Below are positions 1 through 4,628 of a DNA stretch of 5,403 nt, in pieces. The DNA comes from Candidatus Bathyarchaeota archaeon (GTDB lineage Archaea; Thermoproteota; Bathyarchaeia; RBG-16-48-13; GCA-020355125). The notes under the pieces are model-generated. The model was not told the DNA's origin. It ran no database searches and saw nothing but the letters and a program-made list of their open reading frames with translations. Every line of letters starts with the position of its first letter. Positions within the stretch are counted from its first letter, which is position 1. A program made the position numbers and the translations under genes. Location: positions 1 through 5,403 of the forward strand of contig JAOZHK010000104.1 of the NCBI GenBank assembly GCA_026014905.1, written 5' to 3'.

Positions 1-13
1 CCCATTACTCTGA

Positions 14-50
14 GCGCGCCAGTTAACTTGGCTAACGCGCCTCTTTTTTT
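14..50 (+). terminator. Hairpin plus oligo-T terminator of an upstream gene
   Basis: GCGCG (14-18) can pair with CGCGC (36-40), and CCA (19-21) with TGG (29-31) forms an inner stem around GTTAAC. A run of seven T follows at 44-50. Archaeal RNA polymerase terminates mainly on oligo-T, with or without a hairpin, so this fits the end of a plus-strand transcript entering from the left. The gene it serves is outside the window. Confidence 0.55.
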
Positions 51-392
51 ATATTTCACCAACAAAGCAACATATGTGCGCCTTTTGTGTACTGTAAAAA
101 ATATGGAGGATTCACGATATATGTAAATAGTTTCTGTTAGCCCGCTAGCGCCGCTGTGTGTGTCTGTGGGGTGCCAAATAAGTTCTGGGCTAAAGAGTGA
201 AGTCTGAAAGAATATAGGGTTGTTTTAACGACGCGCGCGCGTACACGGACTATCCAATTTATCGCCACACGCCCAGGCACCTTCACGTTCCTTTGCTCTG
301 TACAGTGTGGGTCAGGCCACAATGGCATGCGGGGAACGTTACTCGTCAACTAACCACTCGGGATGTTCCGAACAGATAAGAGTTAGAGCGCG
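51..392. other. Non-coding stretch with repeat copy A; no convincing gene
   Basis: No reading frame here looks like a real protein. The longest, on the minus strand over 137-349, has a composition typical of chance and no ribosome binding site. A GGAGG at 106-110 precedes an ATG at 121 that is stopped after one codon, so it serves nothing visible. The stretch holds the palindrome CGCTAGCG (143-150), the first copy of the dispersed repeat (155-246), an alternating purine-pyrimidine run (231-247), a CTGTACAG palindrome (298-305) and a small hairpin TGTGG/CCACA (306-321). Confidence 0.6.
155..246 (+). repeat. Dispersed repeat, copy A (GT-rich head, TGCCAAA motif, CG tract)
   Basis: The order is TGTGTGTGTCTG (155-166), TGCCAAATAAGTTCTGGG (172-189), about 40 unrelated bases, then ACGCGCGCGCGTACAC (231-246). 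The same order occurs at 4541-4613, and the first two parts recur at 5302-5341. Function is unknown. It lies outside genes in all three places. Confidence 0.55.
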
Positions 393-752
393 ATGGTCGA
401 AGCTTTTCAAATCCATGCAACGTTACAAGTCCTCACCCTTGGATTATACATCGGAAGCATCGTTTATGCACGACGACATAATCGGAAGCTCCATCATCGT
501 TTCCTCTACACCGGTTTTGCGACGAACACACTGGCGATAGCCTTAATGCTCCTTGAAGCTCGAGGATTGCCAACACTTCATGGACAGCTCGGCTTTCTCA
601 CCTATCTCTTTTTATCATCCACTGTTGCAAGTGGACATCTATTTATTAGATATCGCCGACTCACTCGAAGTCAGCATCGGGCGATCTCATATGCGGCCGT
701 TGGGAGCTTAACGCTCATGATCTTGAATGGCGTACTATCTTTTATCGTCTAA
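393..752 (+). CDS. Four-helix membrane protein with paired histidines, possibly haem-binding
   Basis: This 119-residue protein has four predicted membrane helices, at about 8-25, 37-55, 65-85 and 97-118. The loops between helices 1 and 2 (RRHNRKLHHR, 27-36) and between helices 3 and 4 (RYRRLTRSQHR, 86-96) are strongly basic, so by the positive-inside rule both ends face outward. His8 and His63 start helices 1 and 3 on the outer side; His35 and His95 start helices 2 and 4 on the inner side. Small four-helix haem proteins of the cytochrome b561 type and the DUF420/CtaM group have a similar layout, but I cannot assign a family with certainty. The start is the first ATG after an in-frame TAG at 384. 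I see no clear Shine-Dalgarno or TATA box, so the start is less sure than the reading frame. The gene ends in tandem TAA and converges on mntP with a 3-nt gap. Confidence 0.75.
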   Translation: MVEAFQIHATLQVLTLGLYIGSIVYARRHNRKLHHRFLYTGFATNTLAIALMLLEARGLPTLHGQLGFLTYLFLSSTVASGHLFIRYRRLTRSQHRAISYAAVGSLTLMILNGVLSFIV

Positions 753-755
753 TAA

Positions 756-1313
756 CTAGCTGGCGAGTAGATGGTCAAGTAGTATCTTAGCGCCAATTCC
801 AATTAACAGGAGGCCTCCAAGGATACTTACTTTGCTCGAAACTTTAGCACCAACAATGTGTCCCAGATACACACCTAGAAAAGAAAGGATCCACGTTATG
901 ATCCCGATGACAAGGCCTGGAATGACAATGGGTATATCGAGAATGGATAGACTTAACCCCACCGCGAGCGCATCGATGCTGGTCGCTAGAGACAGCATCA
1001 CCAGCATGCTAAGTTTATGGATCGACAAAATTGTTGTCACATCGGTTTGAACGGCTTCATAAATCATTCGACTGCCAATCACAAGGAGTAGTCCAAACGC
1101 GACCCAATGATCGTACTGAGAAATGATTCCCAGAATCGAGGTCCCTACGAGCCATCCGATGACTGGCATGATGCCTTGAAAGAAGCCAAAGAAAAAGGCA
1201 ATTTTCAACGCACTGTGCAAATGAAACGTGGGTTGAGTTAAGTTACTTGCGATGGCCACAGAGAATGAGTCCATCGCAAGTCCAACCGCGATGAAGATGA
1301 TAATAGGATCCAT
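756..1313 (-). CDS. mntP: Manganese efflux pump MntP
   Basis: This is a 185-residue protein of the MntP (formerly DUF204/YebN) family, about the usual length. The family exports Mn2+ across the cytoplasmic membrane and protects against manganese excess. It is built of six helices in two related halves. The first half has AMDSFSVAIA with Asp15, and the second has TSIDALAVGL with Asp114; these acidic positions match those conserved and needed for transport in the E. coli protein. Other family-like stretches are PVIGWLVG (50-57), GSRMIYE (80-86) and GGLLLIGIG near the C-terminus. The ATG at 1313 follows GAGG only 3 nt away, a weak ribosome site. A TATA-like TTTATAAT (1363-1370) lies about 50 nt upstream. 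I see no obvious manganese riboswitch in the short leader. It converges with the four-helix protein gene and lies in the same direction as the winged-HTH gene behind it, but 193 bp separate them, so co-transcription is uncertain. Confidence 0.93.
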   Translation of the reverse strand: MDPIIIFIAVGLAMDSFSVAIASNLTQPTFHLHSALKIAFFFGFFQGIMPVIGWLVGTSILGIISQYDHWVAFGLLLVIGSRMIYEAVQTDVTTILSIHKLSMLVMLSLATSIDALAVGLSLSILDIPIVIPGLVIGIITWILSFLGVYLGHIVGAKVSSKVSILGGLLLIGIGAKILLDHLLAS

Positions 1314-1362
1314 AGGCCTCAGTTTCTTAACTGCATGTAAACGCGTTCCAGAGTAAAACCGG

Positions 1363-1370
1363 ATTATAAA
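1363..1370 (-). promoter_or_regulatory. Candidate TATA box of mntP
   Basis: On the minus strand this reads TTTATAAT within an AT-rich context. The expected transcript start, 25-28 nt downstream, is near 1340, giving a leader of about 27 nt before the ATG at 1313. The position and sequence fit an archaeal TATA box; no experimental support is visible. Confidence 0.5.
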
Positions 1371-1425
1371 GATTTAGTTATTGTTACGCATATGAAAATT
1401 AACTGCAATCCACATGTAACTTTAG

Positions 1426-1472
1426 CTAGTTAACACGTGTCCATAAATTCGAGGACTAGTTAACTACACGTG
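1426..1472. repeat. Pair of CTAGTTAAC...CACGTG direct repeats, 30 bp apart
   Basis: CTAGTTAACACGTG (1426-1439) is followed exactly 30 bp later by CTAGTTAACTACACGTG (1456-1472), which differs by three inserted bases. Each unit contains the palindromes GTTAAC and CACGTG. The spacing is close to three helical turns. They sit between the end of the winged-HTH gene and the mntP promoter, so they could be protein-binding sites, but nothing proves this. Confidence 0.5.
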
Positions 1473-1501
1473 CACTGACGCGTGCGTATCACCTCCTCGA
1501 A
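1448..1501 (-). repeat. Inverted repeat after the winged-HTH gene
   Basis: TTCGAGGA (1448-1455) and TCCTCGAA (1494-1501) are perfect 8-bp inverted repeats enclosing 38 nt that can fold further through GCAC/GTGC. The right arm starts 6 nt past the stop codon of the minus-strand winged-HTH gene, so the RNA could form a 3' hairpin. No oligo-T follows, so calling it a terminator would go beyond the sequence. GGAGGTGAT on the minus strand (1488-1496) resembles a strong ribosome site but leads into no frame longer than about ten codons. Confidence 0.45.
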
Positions 1502-1506
1502 CGAAG

Positions 1507-2031
1507 CTACATACCACTTTTTTCAAGTAACCAATTTGAAAGGGATATCTTGTTAGTGTTGTAATACTTTTCAGAAGATACTACTCCCCGTCTAATTAAA
1601 CGGACTAATATCCTATGGGTTTTCACTCGTGAGTAGCCCGTTTTCCATGAGATTTCCTTTTGAAGCATCGAGCCTCCTTCTTTGACTAAGGTTTCGACAA
1701 CGTTTCTTTCATCTGACTCTAACAGTCGAAGTGCAACATCAATTGGGCTCTCTTGAGATTTTACACTCACGGTATTGTCATCAGGTTCTATTTTCTCGGT
1801 CGTATCAATCCGTTTTTCTCTAACTTGTGTTTGTACAATAGGCTCCAAGTTATCGGTTACTTTGATTCGATTTAGGGGACGATACAGAAGATACAACACT
1901 ACGACAACTAGAATGCCAATTATCAGAAGAGGAATCCAATAATACTGTTGAATGATGTTAAGACTCTGATTCCACCAGGGATCATCCCACCAGCGGCGCA
2001 TTTGTGTCGTCAATTGAGAAGCTATCGACAT
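1507..2031 (-). CDS. Membrane-anchored winged helix-turn-helix regulator
   Basis: From this start the protein has 174 residues. A Trp-rich N-terminal stretch (RRWWDDPWWNQS) precedes one membrane helix (about residues 32-50: WIPLLIIGILVVVVLYLLY) with basic residues after it, so the N-terminus should be outside and the rest cytoplasmic. A charged linker (55-95) leads to a C-terminal winged helix-turn-helix of about 75 residues. It has the pattern LLESDERNVVETLVKEGG then QKEISWKTGYSRVKTHRILVR, with the recognition helix around SRVKTHRILVRL, close to MarR/IclR-like archaeal regulators. Such proteins are thought to act as membrane-tied transcription factors. An in-frame TTG at 2058 would add 9 residues, but the TATA-like CTTATAAG (2065-2072) predicts transcription from about 2042, past that TTG, and leaves a leader of about 11 nt before the ATG at 2031. 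I therefore prefer this ATG. The gene is divergent from a secreted Met/His-rich peptide, a likely target. Confidence 0.85.
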   Translation of the reverse strand: MSIASQLTTQMRRWWDDPWWNQSLNIIQQYYWIPLLIIGILVVVVLYLLYRPLNRIKVTDNLEPIVQTQVREKRIDTTEKIEPDDNTVSVKSQESPIDVALRLLESDERNVVETLVKEGGSMLQKEISWKTGYSRVKTHRILVRLIRRGVVSSEKYYNTNKISLSNWLLEKSGM

Positions 2032-2064
2032 TTCAGATTTCGTGAAACGAATAGTCAATCAGCT

Positions 2065-2072
2065 CTTATAAG
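2065..2072 (-). promoter_or_regulatory. Candidate TATA box of the winged-HTH gene
   Basis: CTTATAAG, a self-complementary TATA-like box preceded on the minus strand by an A-rich stretch. The predicted start near 2042 gives a near-leaderless mRNA for the ATG at 2031. This box is the main reason for preferring that start over the upstream TTG. Confidence 0.5.
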
Positions 2073-2101
2073 ATGTTACATTTTTTGAAACGCATGTTAC
2101 A
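2073..2101. promoter_or_regulatory. Candidate operator: ATGTTACA direct repeat between divergent genes
   Basis: ATGTTACA occurs at 2073-2080 and again at 2094-2101, 21 bp apart, which is two helical turns. The first copy touches the TATA-like box of the winged-HTH gene. Both copies lie upstream of the predicted promoter of the Met/His-rich peptide gene. This suits an operator controlling both genes. Binding by the neighbouring winged-HTH protein is an inference from layout only. Confidence 0.45.
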
Positions 2102-2149
2102 CCAAGCCTTCAAGTTATGTTTCAGCCTGTAGATACTCTAAAGCTTGAG

Positions 2150-2157
2150 GGAGGTGA
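2150..2157 (+). promoter_or_regulatory. Strong Shine-Dalgarno of the Met/His-rich peptide gene
   Basis: GGAGGTGA lies 6 nt before the ATG at 2164 and is fully complementary to the usual archaeal 16S rRNA 3' end. It fixes the start of a gene that is otherwise short, and suggests efficient translation. A weak TATA-like AAGTTATGT at 2112-2119 would give a leader of about 20 nt carrying this site. Confidence 0.75.
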
Positions 2158-2163
2158 AGAAAG

Positions 2164-2397
2164 ATGAATATGAAGACAAAAGGGCTCATCTTAGCCATAG
2201 TCATTGTTGGTGTCGGTATATCGATGTTCGCGACAACTCAAGCACTAGCATCTTCAAATCAAACGATGGACAACCAATCAGGTACTCAAAATAACGGTTC
2301 CTGGTGTTTCAACAAACAGATGCATCAACACCAGTACAGAAATCAAACAATGGAAATGTATCAATTGAGAGGACAACATGGGTGTGGTATGCATTAG
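2164..2397 (+). CDS. Small secreted Met/His/Gln-rich peptide, possibly metal-binding
   Basis: This 77-residue protein starts after an excellent ribosome site. Residues 1-29 form a signal peptide: K4/K6, a hydrophobic core GLILAIVIVGVGISMF, and a likely cleavage after ALA at 29. The mature part is about 48 residues, rich in Gln, Asn, Met and His, with no hydrophobic core. Its potential metal ligands are Met35, Cys48, Met53, His54, His56, Met63, Met65, His72, Cys74, Met76 and His77, several in close pairs (MHQH, MEM, CGMH at the very end). Extracellular Met/His-rich peptides commonly bind copper or other soft metals, so that is the best guess; I do not recognise a named family. The two cysteines could instead form a disulfide. 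It is divergent from a membrane-tied regulator and one gene away from mntP, which fits a metal-stress role but does not prove it. A hairpin and T-run follow. Confidence 0.8.
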   Translation: MNMKTKGLILAIVIVGVGISMFATTQALASSNQTMDNQSGTQNNGSWCFNKQMHQHQYRNQTMEMYQLRGQHGCGMH

Positions 2398-2399
2398 AA

Positions 2400-2453
2400 T
2401 AGGTGAGCTCTTATTATCTAGTTAATTAGCACCTAATCCCTTCTCTTTTTTCT
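2400..2453 (+). terminator. Terminator after the Met/His-rich peptide gene
   Basis: TAGGTG (2400-2405) pairs with CACCTA (2430-2435), and a pyrimidine-rich tract with six T in a row follows (2446-2451). The hairpin starts 2 nt after the stop codon. The hairpin plus T-tract fits an intrinsic archaeal terminator and makes the peptide gene a single-gene transcript. Confidence 0.6.
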
Positions 2454-2477
2454 TACTGTACACCCCTGAGCCAATGC

Positions 2478-2484
2478 TTATATA
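2478..2484 (+). promoter_or_regulatory. TATA-like box ahead of the tRNA remnant
   Basis: TTATATA within GCTTATATACC is the best TATA-like sequence in this part of the window. It points to transcription starting near 2505-2510, ahead of the tRNA-like sequence. It may be the surviving promoter of a tRNA gene or of the integrase fragment, or may be chance. Confidence 0.4.
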
Positions 2485-2500
2485 CCTCCTTACAGGGGGT

Positions 2501-2576
2501 GTCCCCCGATTCTAGTCTTGGCTCTTCAGAAAGGTGCACAGGGTGCTTGTCGTGAGTTCAAGTCTCACCCTGGGCA
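2501..2576 (+). pseudogene. tRNA remnant with intact T-arm; likely integration site
   Basis: The 3' part is tRNA-like: T-stem GTGAG/CTCAC (2552-2556 and 2564-2568) around the loop TTCAAGT, then a seven-base acceptor strand CCTGGGC and discriminator A at 2576. A full-length cloverleaf is only partly possible. From 2501 the D-stem TTCT/AGAA (2510-2513, 2528-2531) pairs, with TAGTCTTGG resembling a D-loop. An anticodon stem (2532-2536, 2544-2548) pairs mainly through G-U, but the loop CACAGGG lacks U33, and the acceptor pairs at only four of seven positions. I therefore do not call a working tRNA or an isotype. The best reading is the 3' end of a tRNA left at the edge of an integrated element, since an integrase fragment follows in the same frame. 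No second copy lies in the window. Confidence 0.5.
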
Positions 2577-2577
2577 C
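2534..2577 (+). repeat. Near-perfect 12-bp inverted repeat around the T-arm
   Basis: GTGCACAGGGTG (2534-2545) pairs with CACCCTGGGCAC (2566-2577) at 11 of 12 positions, with one A-G mismatch. The T-arm lies in the middle. Seven of these pairs would act as an acceptor stem for the T-arm (6 of 7 paired), giving an acceptor/T-arm mini-helix. Alternatively the arms are recombinase binding sites either side of a crossover region. Confidence 0.5.
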
Positions 2578-2592
2578 TCCTTATCCACCTAG

Positions 2593-2676
2593 GACACACA
2601 GCTCGTTCTCAACTACGCCCTCTACCATCAGAAACAAGGCTACCGTGAATCCACCATTCTCGCACGCGTCCGCATA
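2593..2676 (+). pseudogene. N-terminal coding remnant joined to the integrase
   Basis: In the integrase frame this stretch reads DTQLVLNYALYHQKQGYRES followed by TILARVRI, a clear piece of the helical N-terminal (SAM-like, core-binding) domain. It has no ATG or GTG, so the first usable start is the TTG at 2677. An in-frame TAG at 2590 precedes it. Beyond that the frame stays open back to 2470 and includes the tRNA-derived bases (read as CREFKSHPGHS around 2548-2580). The integrase coding region thus once extended further upstream. Confidence 0.65.
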
Positions 2677-3468
2677 TTGAAGACATTAGTGAAGCGTGGA
2701 GCCGACCTCCATGACCCTGAATCCATTAAAGAAGTGATCACGCAGCAACATTGGAGTGAAGGCTACAAACAGAATGTGGTCGATGCCTATCAGAAACTAC
2801 TGGAGCTACAGGGCATCGTATGGTCGAAACCGTTCTATAAACGCGTAGAGAAGTTACCCTTCATACCAATAGAGAAAGAAATTGATGCATTAATTGCACG
2901 CATGAACTACTGTATCGCTGCATTTCTCCAGCTACTAAAAGAAACCGCAATCCGACCAGGAGAGGCATGGAATCTACGATGGGTTGATGTCGATCATCAG
3001 CGACAATGCATCACTGTAACACCTGAGACACACAGTTTACCACGGCAATGCAGGATCAGTAGTCAGTGTTTAGCGATGCTGTACACGATTCCACGTGCCA
3101 GTGAGTATGTATTTCGAGAGAAGTATAGGAGGCTAACGAATCTACGCAGAACGTATCAGCGGCACCGTAACAAGTTAGCTAAATCATTGGTGAATCCACG
3201 GATACGTGAGATTAATTTCAAGACATTACGGCATTGGAAAGCAACAGTAGAGTATCATAAAACTAAAGATATTTTGCATGTGAAAAAATTACTGGGACAT
3301 AAAAATATCCAGAATACGCTAATTTATACGCATCTCGTTGATTTCAAATCCGATGAATGGGTGTGCAAAGTCGCGCAGTCACTAGAGGAGGCGGTGGAGT
3401 TGGTGGAAGCGGGGTTCGAGTATGTCACAGAGGTGGAGGGGAAAAAGATCTTTCGGAAACGCAAGTAG
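2677..3468 (+). CDS. Tyrosine recombinase / archaeal integrase, N-terminally truncated
   Basis: The catalytic domain of a tyrosine site-specific recombinase is complete. With the TTG at 2677 as residue 1, the expected residues are Arg93 (AIRPGEAWNLRW), Lys182-x-x-Arg185 (FKTLRHWKAT), His208 (LLGHKNIQNT) and the nucleophile Tyr217 (LIYTHL). The Lys in place of the usual His in motif II also occurs in SSV-type archaeal integrases. The N-terminal DNA-binding domain is cut: homologous sequence continues upstream to 2593 but is closed off by TAG at 2590, and no ribosome site precedes the TTG. Such proteins are usually about 300-340 residues; here 263 are formally open. Because a tRNA 3' end sits directly upstream in the same frame, this looks like the Int(C) half made when an element integrates through a site inside its own int gene. 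It ends with tandem TAG codons. Whether this fragment is translated is doubtful. Confidence 0.88.
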   Translation: MKTLVKRGADLHDPESIKEVITQQHWSEGYKQNVVDAYQKLLELQGIVWSKPFYKRVEKLPFIPIEKEIDALIARMNYCIAAFLQLLKETAIRPGEAWNLRWVDVDHQRQCITVTPETHSLPRQCRISSQCLAMLYTIPRASEYVFREKYRRLTNLRRTYQRHRNKLAKSLVNPRIREINFKTLRHWKATVEYHKTKDILHVKKLLGHKNIQNTLIYTHLVDFKSDEWVCKVAQSLEEAVELVEAGFEYVTEVEGKKIFRKRK

Positions 3469-3507
3469 TAGATTTCTTATCCTCAACAAGGGTTTTAACA
3501 TTCAGGA

Positions 3508-3549
3508 TCATTATACTCCAACAACGTAATTATTTTAAAAAATTGAGGG
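3508..3549 (+). promoter_or_regulatory. Candidate promoter and ribosome site of the collagen-like gene
   Basis: CATTATACTC (3508-3517) resembles a TATA box, with a second AT-rich run ATTATTTTAAAA behind it. Transcription would begin near 3538. GAGGG (3545-3549) lies 6 nt before the ATG at 3556 and serves as the ribosome site. The integrase and this gene are therefore probably transcribed separately. Confidence 0.4.
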
Positions 3550-3555
3550 ATACAA

Positions 3556-4299
3556 ATGTCTCAAAAAATTAGCCTATCAACCACCACACTTATTTTAGGA
3601 CTGATCATCGCAGTCATCGCATCAGGGATCGTCTCATCGGTAGCAACCCAGCAATTGATGCCATCAGTGATAACCGGACCGCAGGGTCCCCAAGGCGAAC
3701 AGGGTCCACCAGGACCTCAAGGAGAGCAAGGACTTATTGGACCGGAAGGCCCATCTGGTCCACAAGGAGAACAAGGGTTGCAAGGTCTACAAGGTGAGCA
3801 AGGTCCCATTGGGCCTGAAGGTCCCGCTGGACCGCAAGGCGAACAAGGCGTTCAAGGTCCGCCTGGCCCCCAAGGTGAACCGGGAGACCCAGCGTCTTCA
3901 AAAGATATCCGAGGGTTTACTGGGTTTGGGGGCGACAGAATCAATATCGGTGAGACTCCCTTTACCATAGCAAGCGTCACAGTCAGATCTCCAACACCCG
4001 GATTAATCTTACTACTTGCGACAGCAACAGTTACGATTCATGGTGATTCCACCGCATGCACTCTCGGTTGGAGTACAACAGAAGGAGCCTACAATATTCA
4101 TAGTACCTTTGTTGGGGTCCTTGATGGTTCTGGAACACAGCGGCGACAATTGAGTGCGACATCATCAGTACTCTGGATTGTGGGGACAGGTAACTTTACG
4201 TTCTATTTAACTGCCGCGAAGAGTTCAAACTGGGGTACGTACCAAGTCGATATCATTGATATACACTACTCATGGGCATACTTTGAACGTACTATTTAA
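3556..4299 (+). CDS. Membrane-anchored collagen-like protein with C-terminal globular domain
   Basis: This 247-residue protein starts with an uncleaved or cleavable signal segment (about 10-30: [19 protein letters not shown]). From Gly41 to Gly110 come 24 uninterrupted G-X-Y triplets, with Pro in many X positions and Gln often in Y (GPQGEQG, GPEGP, GPPGPQ), which is the pattern of a collagen triple helix. Residues 53-76 and 77-100 are a tandem pair of 24-residue units, 20 of 24 identical. The last 130 residues are beta-rich, with alternating hydrophobic strands such as [18 protein letters not shown] and [16 protein letters not shown]. They probably form a trimerising head like those on bacterial collagen-like proteins; I cannot name the fold. 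Acting outside the cell as a surface stalk is likely. One cysteine (in STACTLGW) is present. GAGGG precedes the ATG. A diverged copy of part of its 3' end starts inside the last codons and overruns the stop. Confidence 0.88.
   Translation: MSQKISLSTTTLILGLIIAVIASGIVSSVATQQLMPSVITGPQGPQGEQGPPGPQGEQGLIGPEGPSGPQGEQGLQGLQGEQGPIGPEGPAGPQGEQGVQGPPGPQGEPGDPASSKDIRGFTGFGGDRINIGETPFTIASVTVRSPTPGLILLLATATVTIHGDSTACTLGWSTTEGAYNIHSTFVGVLDGSGTQRRQLSATSSVLWIVGTGNFTFYLTAAKSSNWGTYQVDIIDIHYSWAYFERTI
3715..3858 (+). repeat. 72-bp tandem duplication in the collagen-like region
   Basis: The DNA encoding residues 53-76 and 77-100 forms two adjacent 72-bp units. At protein level 20 of 24 positions agree; the changes are P54/L78, L60/P84, S67/A91 and L75/V99. 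Many third codon positions differ, for example in the Gly codons, so the duplication is old and has been kept by selection on the triplet pattern. Units of eight triplets could let the stalk change length by slippage or recombination. Confidence 0.65.
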
Positions 4300-4329
4300 C
4301 TGCCGTGAAGAGTTCATAATGGGGCATGT
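4199..4329 (+). repeat. 42-bp direct repeat across the end of the collagen-like gene
   Basis: Bases 4199-4240, inside the gene, recur at 4288-4329 with about seven differences over 42 positions. The shared core is CTATTTAACTGCC then GAAGAGTTCA. The second copy starts in the last four codons and supplies the TAA stop in a shifted frame. In the original frame it would read YLTAVKSS and then stop. It looks like a local duplication or the remains of a related gene. Confidence 0.75.
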
Positions 4330-4540
4330 GCGCGCGTGCCAGAATGCAATGGACCGTGAACACCATACCATATGGAGTTACTAACGTGGTCATCGCACTG
4401 CCATAAGAATAATCGCAGATTAAAGCACGCCTCAGTCCTCGCAACGAGTTAGCGACTCGCAATGACAGCGCAGCGTGGGTTTGGGATACACTTAAACTCT
4501 GAAAATAACAAGCTACGCAACAGCCGCGACATTGGTTTCC

Positions 4541-4613
4541 GTGTGTGTCTGGTGTGTTGCCAAACAAATTCTGGAAGTAGTGTTATGGTGTTCAGTAGCG
4601 CGCGCGCGCGCGC
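4541..4613 (+). repeat. Dispersed repeat, copy B, ending in (GC)8
   Basis: GTGTGTGTCTG (4541-4551), then TGCCAAACAAATTCTGGA (4558-4575), then an uninterrupted 16-nt GC alternation (4598-4613). Order and spacing resemble copy A at 155-246; the TGCCAAA block matches copy A at 15 of 18 positions. Confidence 0.6.
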
Positions 4614-4628
4614 TTATTCTTCAGTCAT

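Noticed and set aside
104..123. GGAGG followed by an ATG at 121, like a gene start
   Set aside because: The ATG is followed at once by TAA, and the upstream in-frame ATG gives only seven codons.
137..349. Minus-strand 70-residue open frame
   Set aside because: No ribosome site, chance-like composition, and it runs through the repeat copy A and the CG tract.
1314..1340. Manganese (yybP-ykoY) riboswitch before mntP
   Set aside because: The predicted leader is about 27 nt, too short, and I see none of the expected conserved loops.
2501..2576. Working tRNA-Leu with anticodon CAG
   Set aside because: The loop lacks U33, the variable region is only three bases, the acceptor pairs poorly, and archaeal tRNA-Leu has a long variable arm.
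3357..3572. Frame overlapping the end of the integrase
   Set aside because: Shifted reading of Gly/Val-like codons at the integrase C-terminus; no start signal.
3737..3970. Lys/Val-rich frame inside the collagen-like gene
   Set aside because: It is the shifted reading of the G-X-Y repeats, hence the regular look; the real frame is clear.
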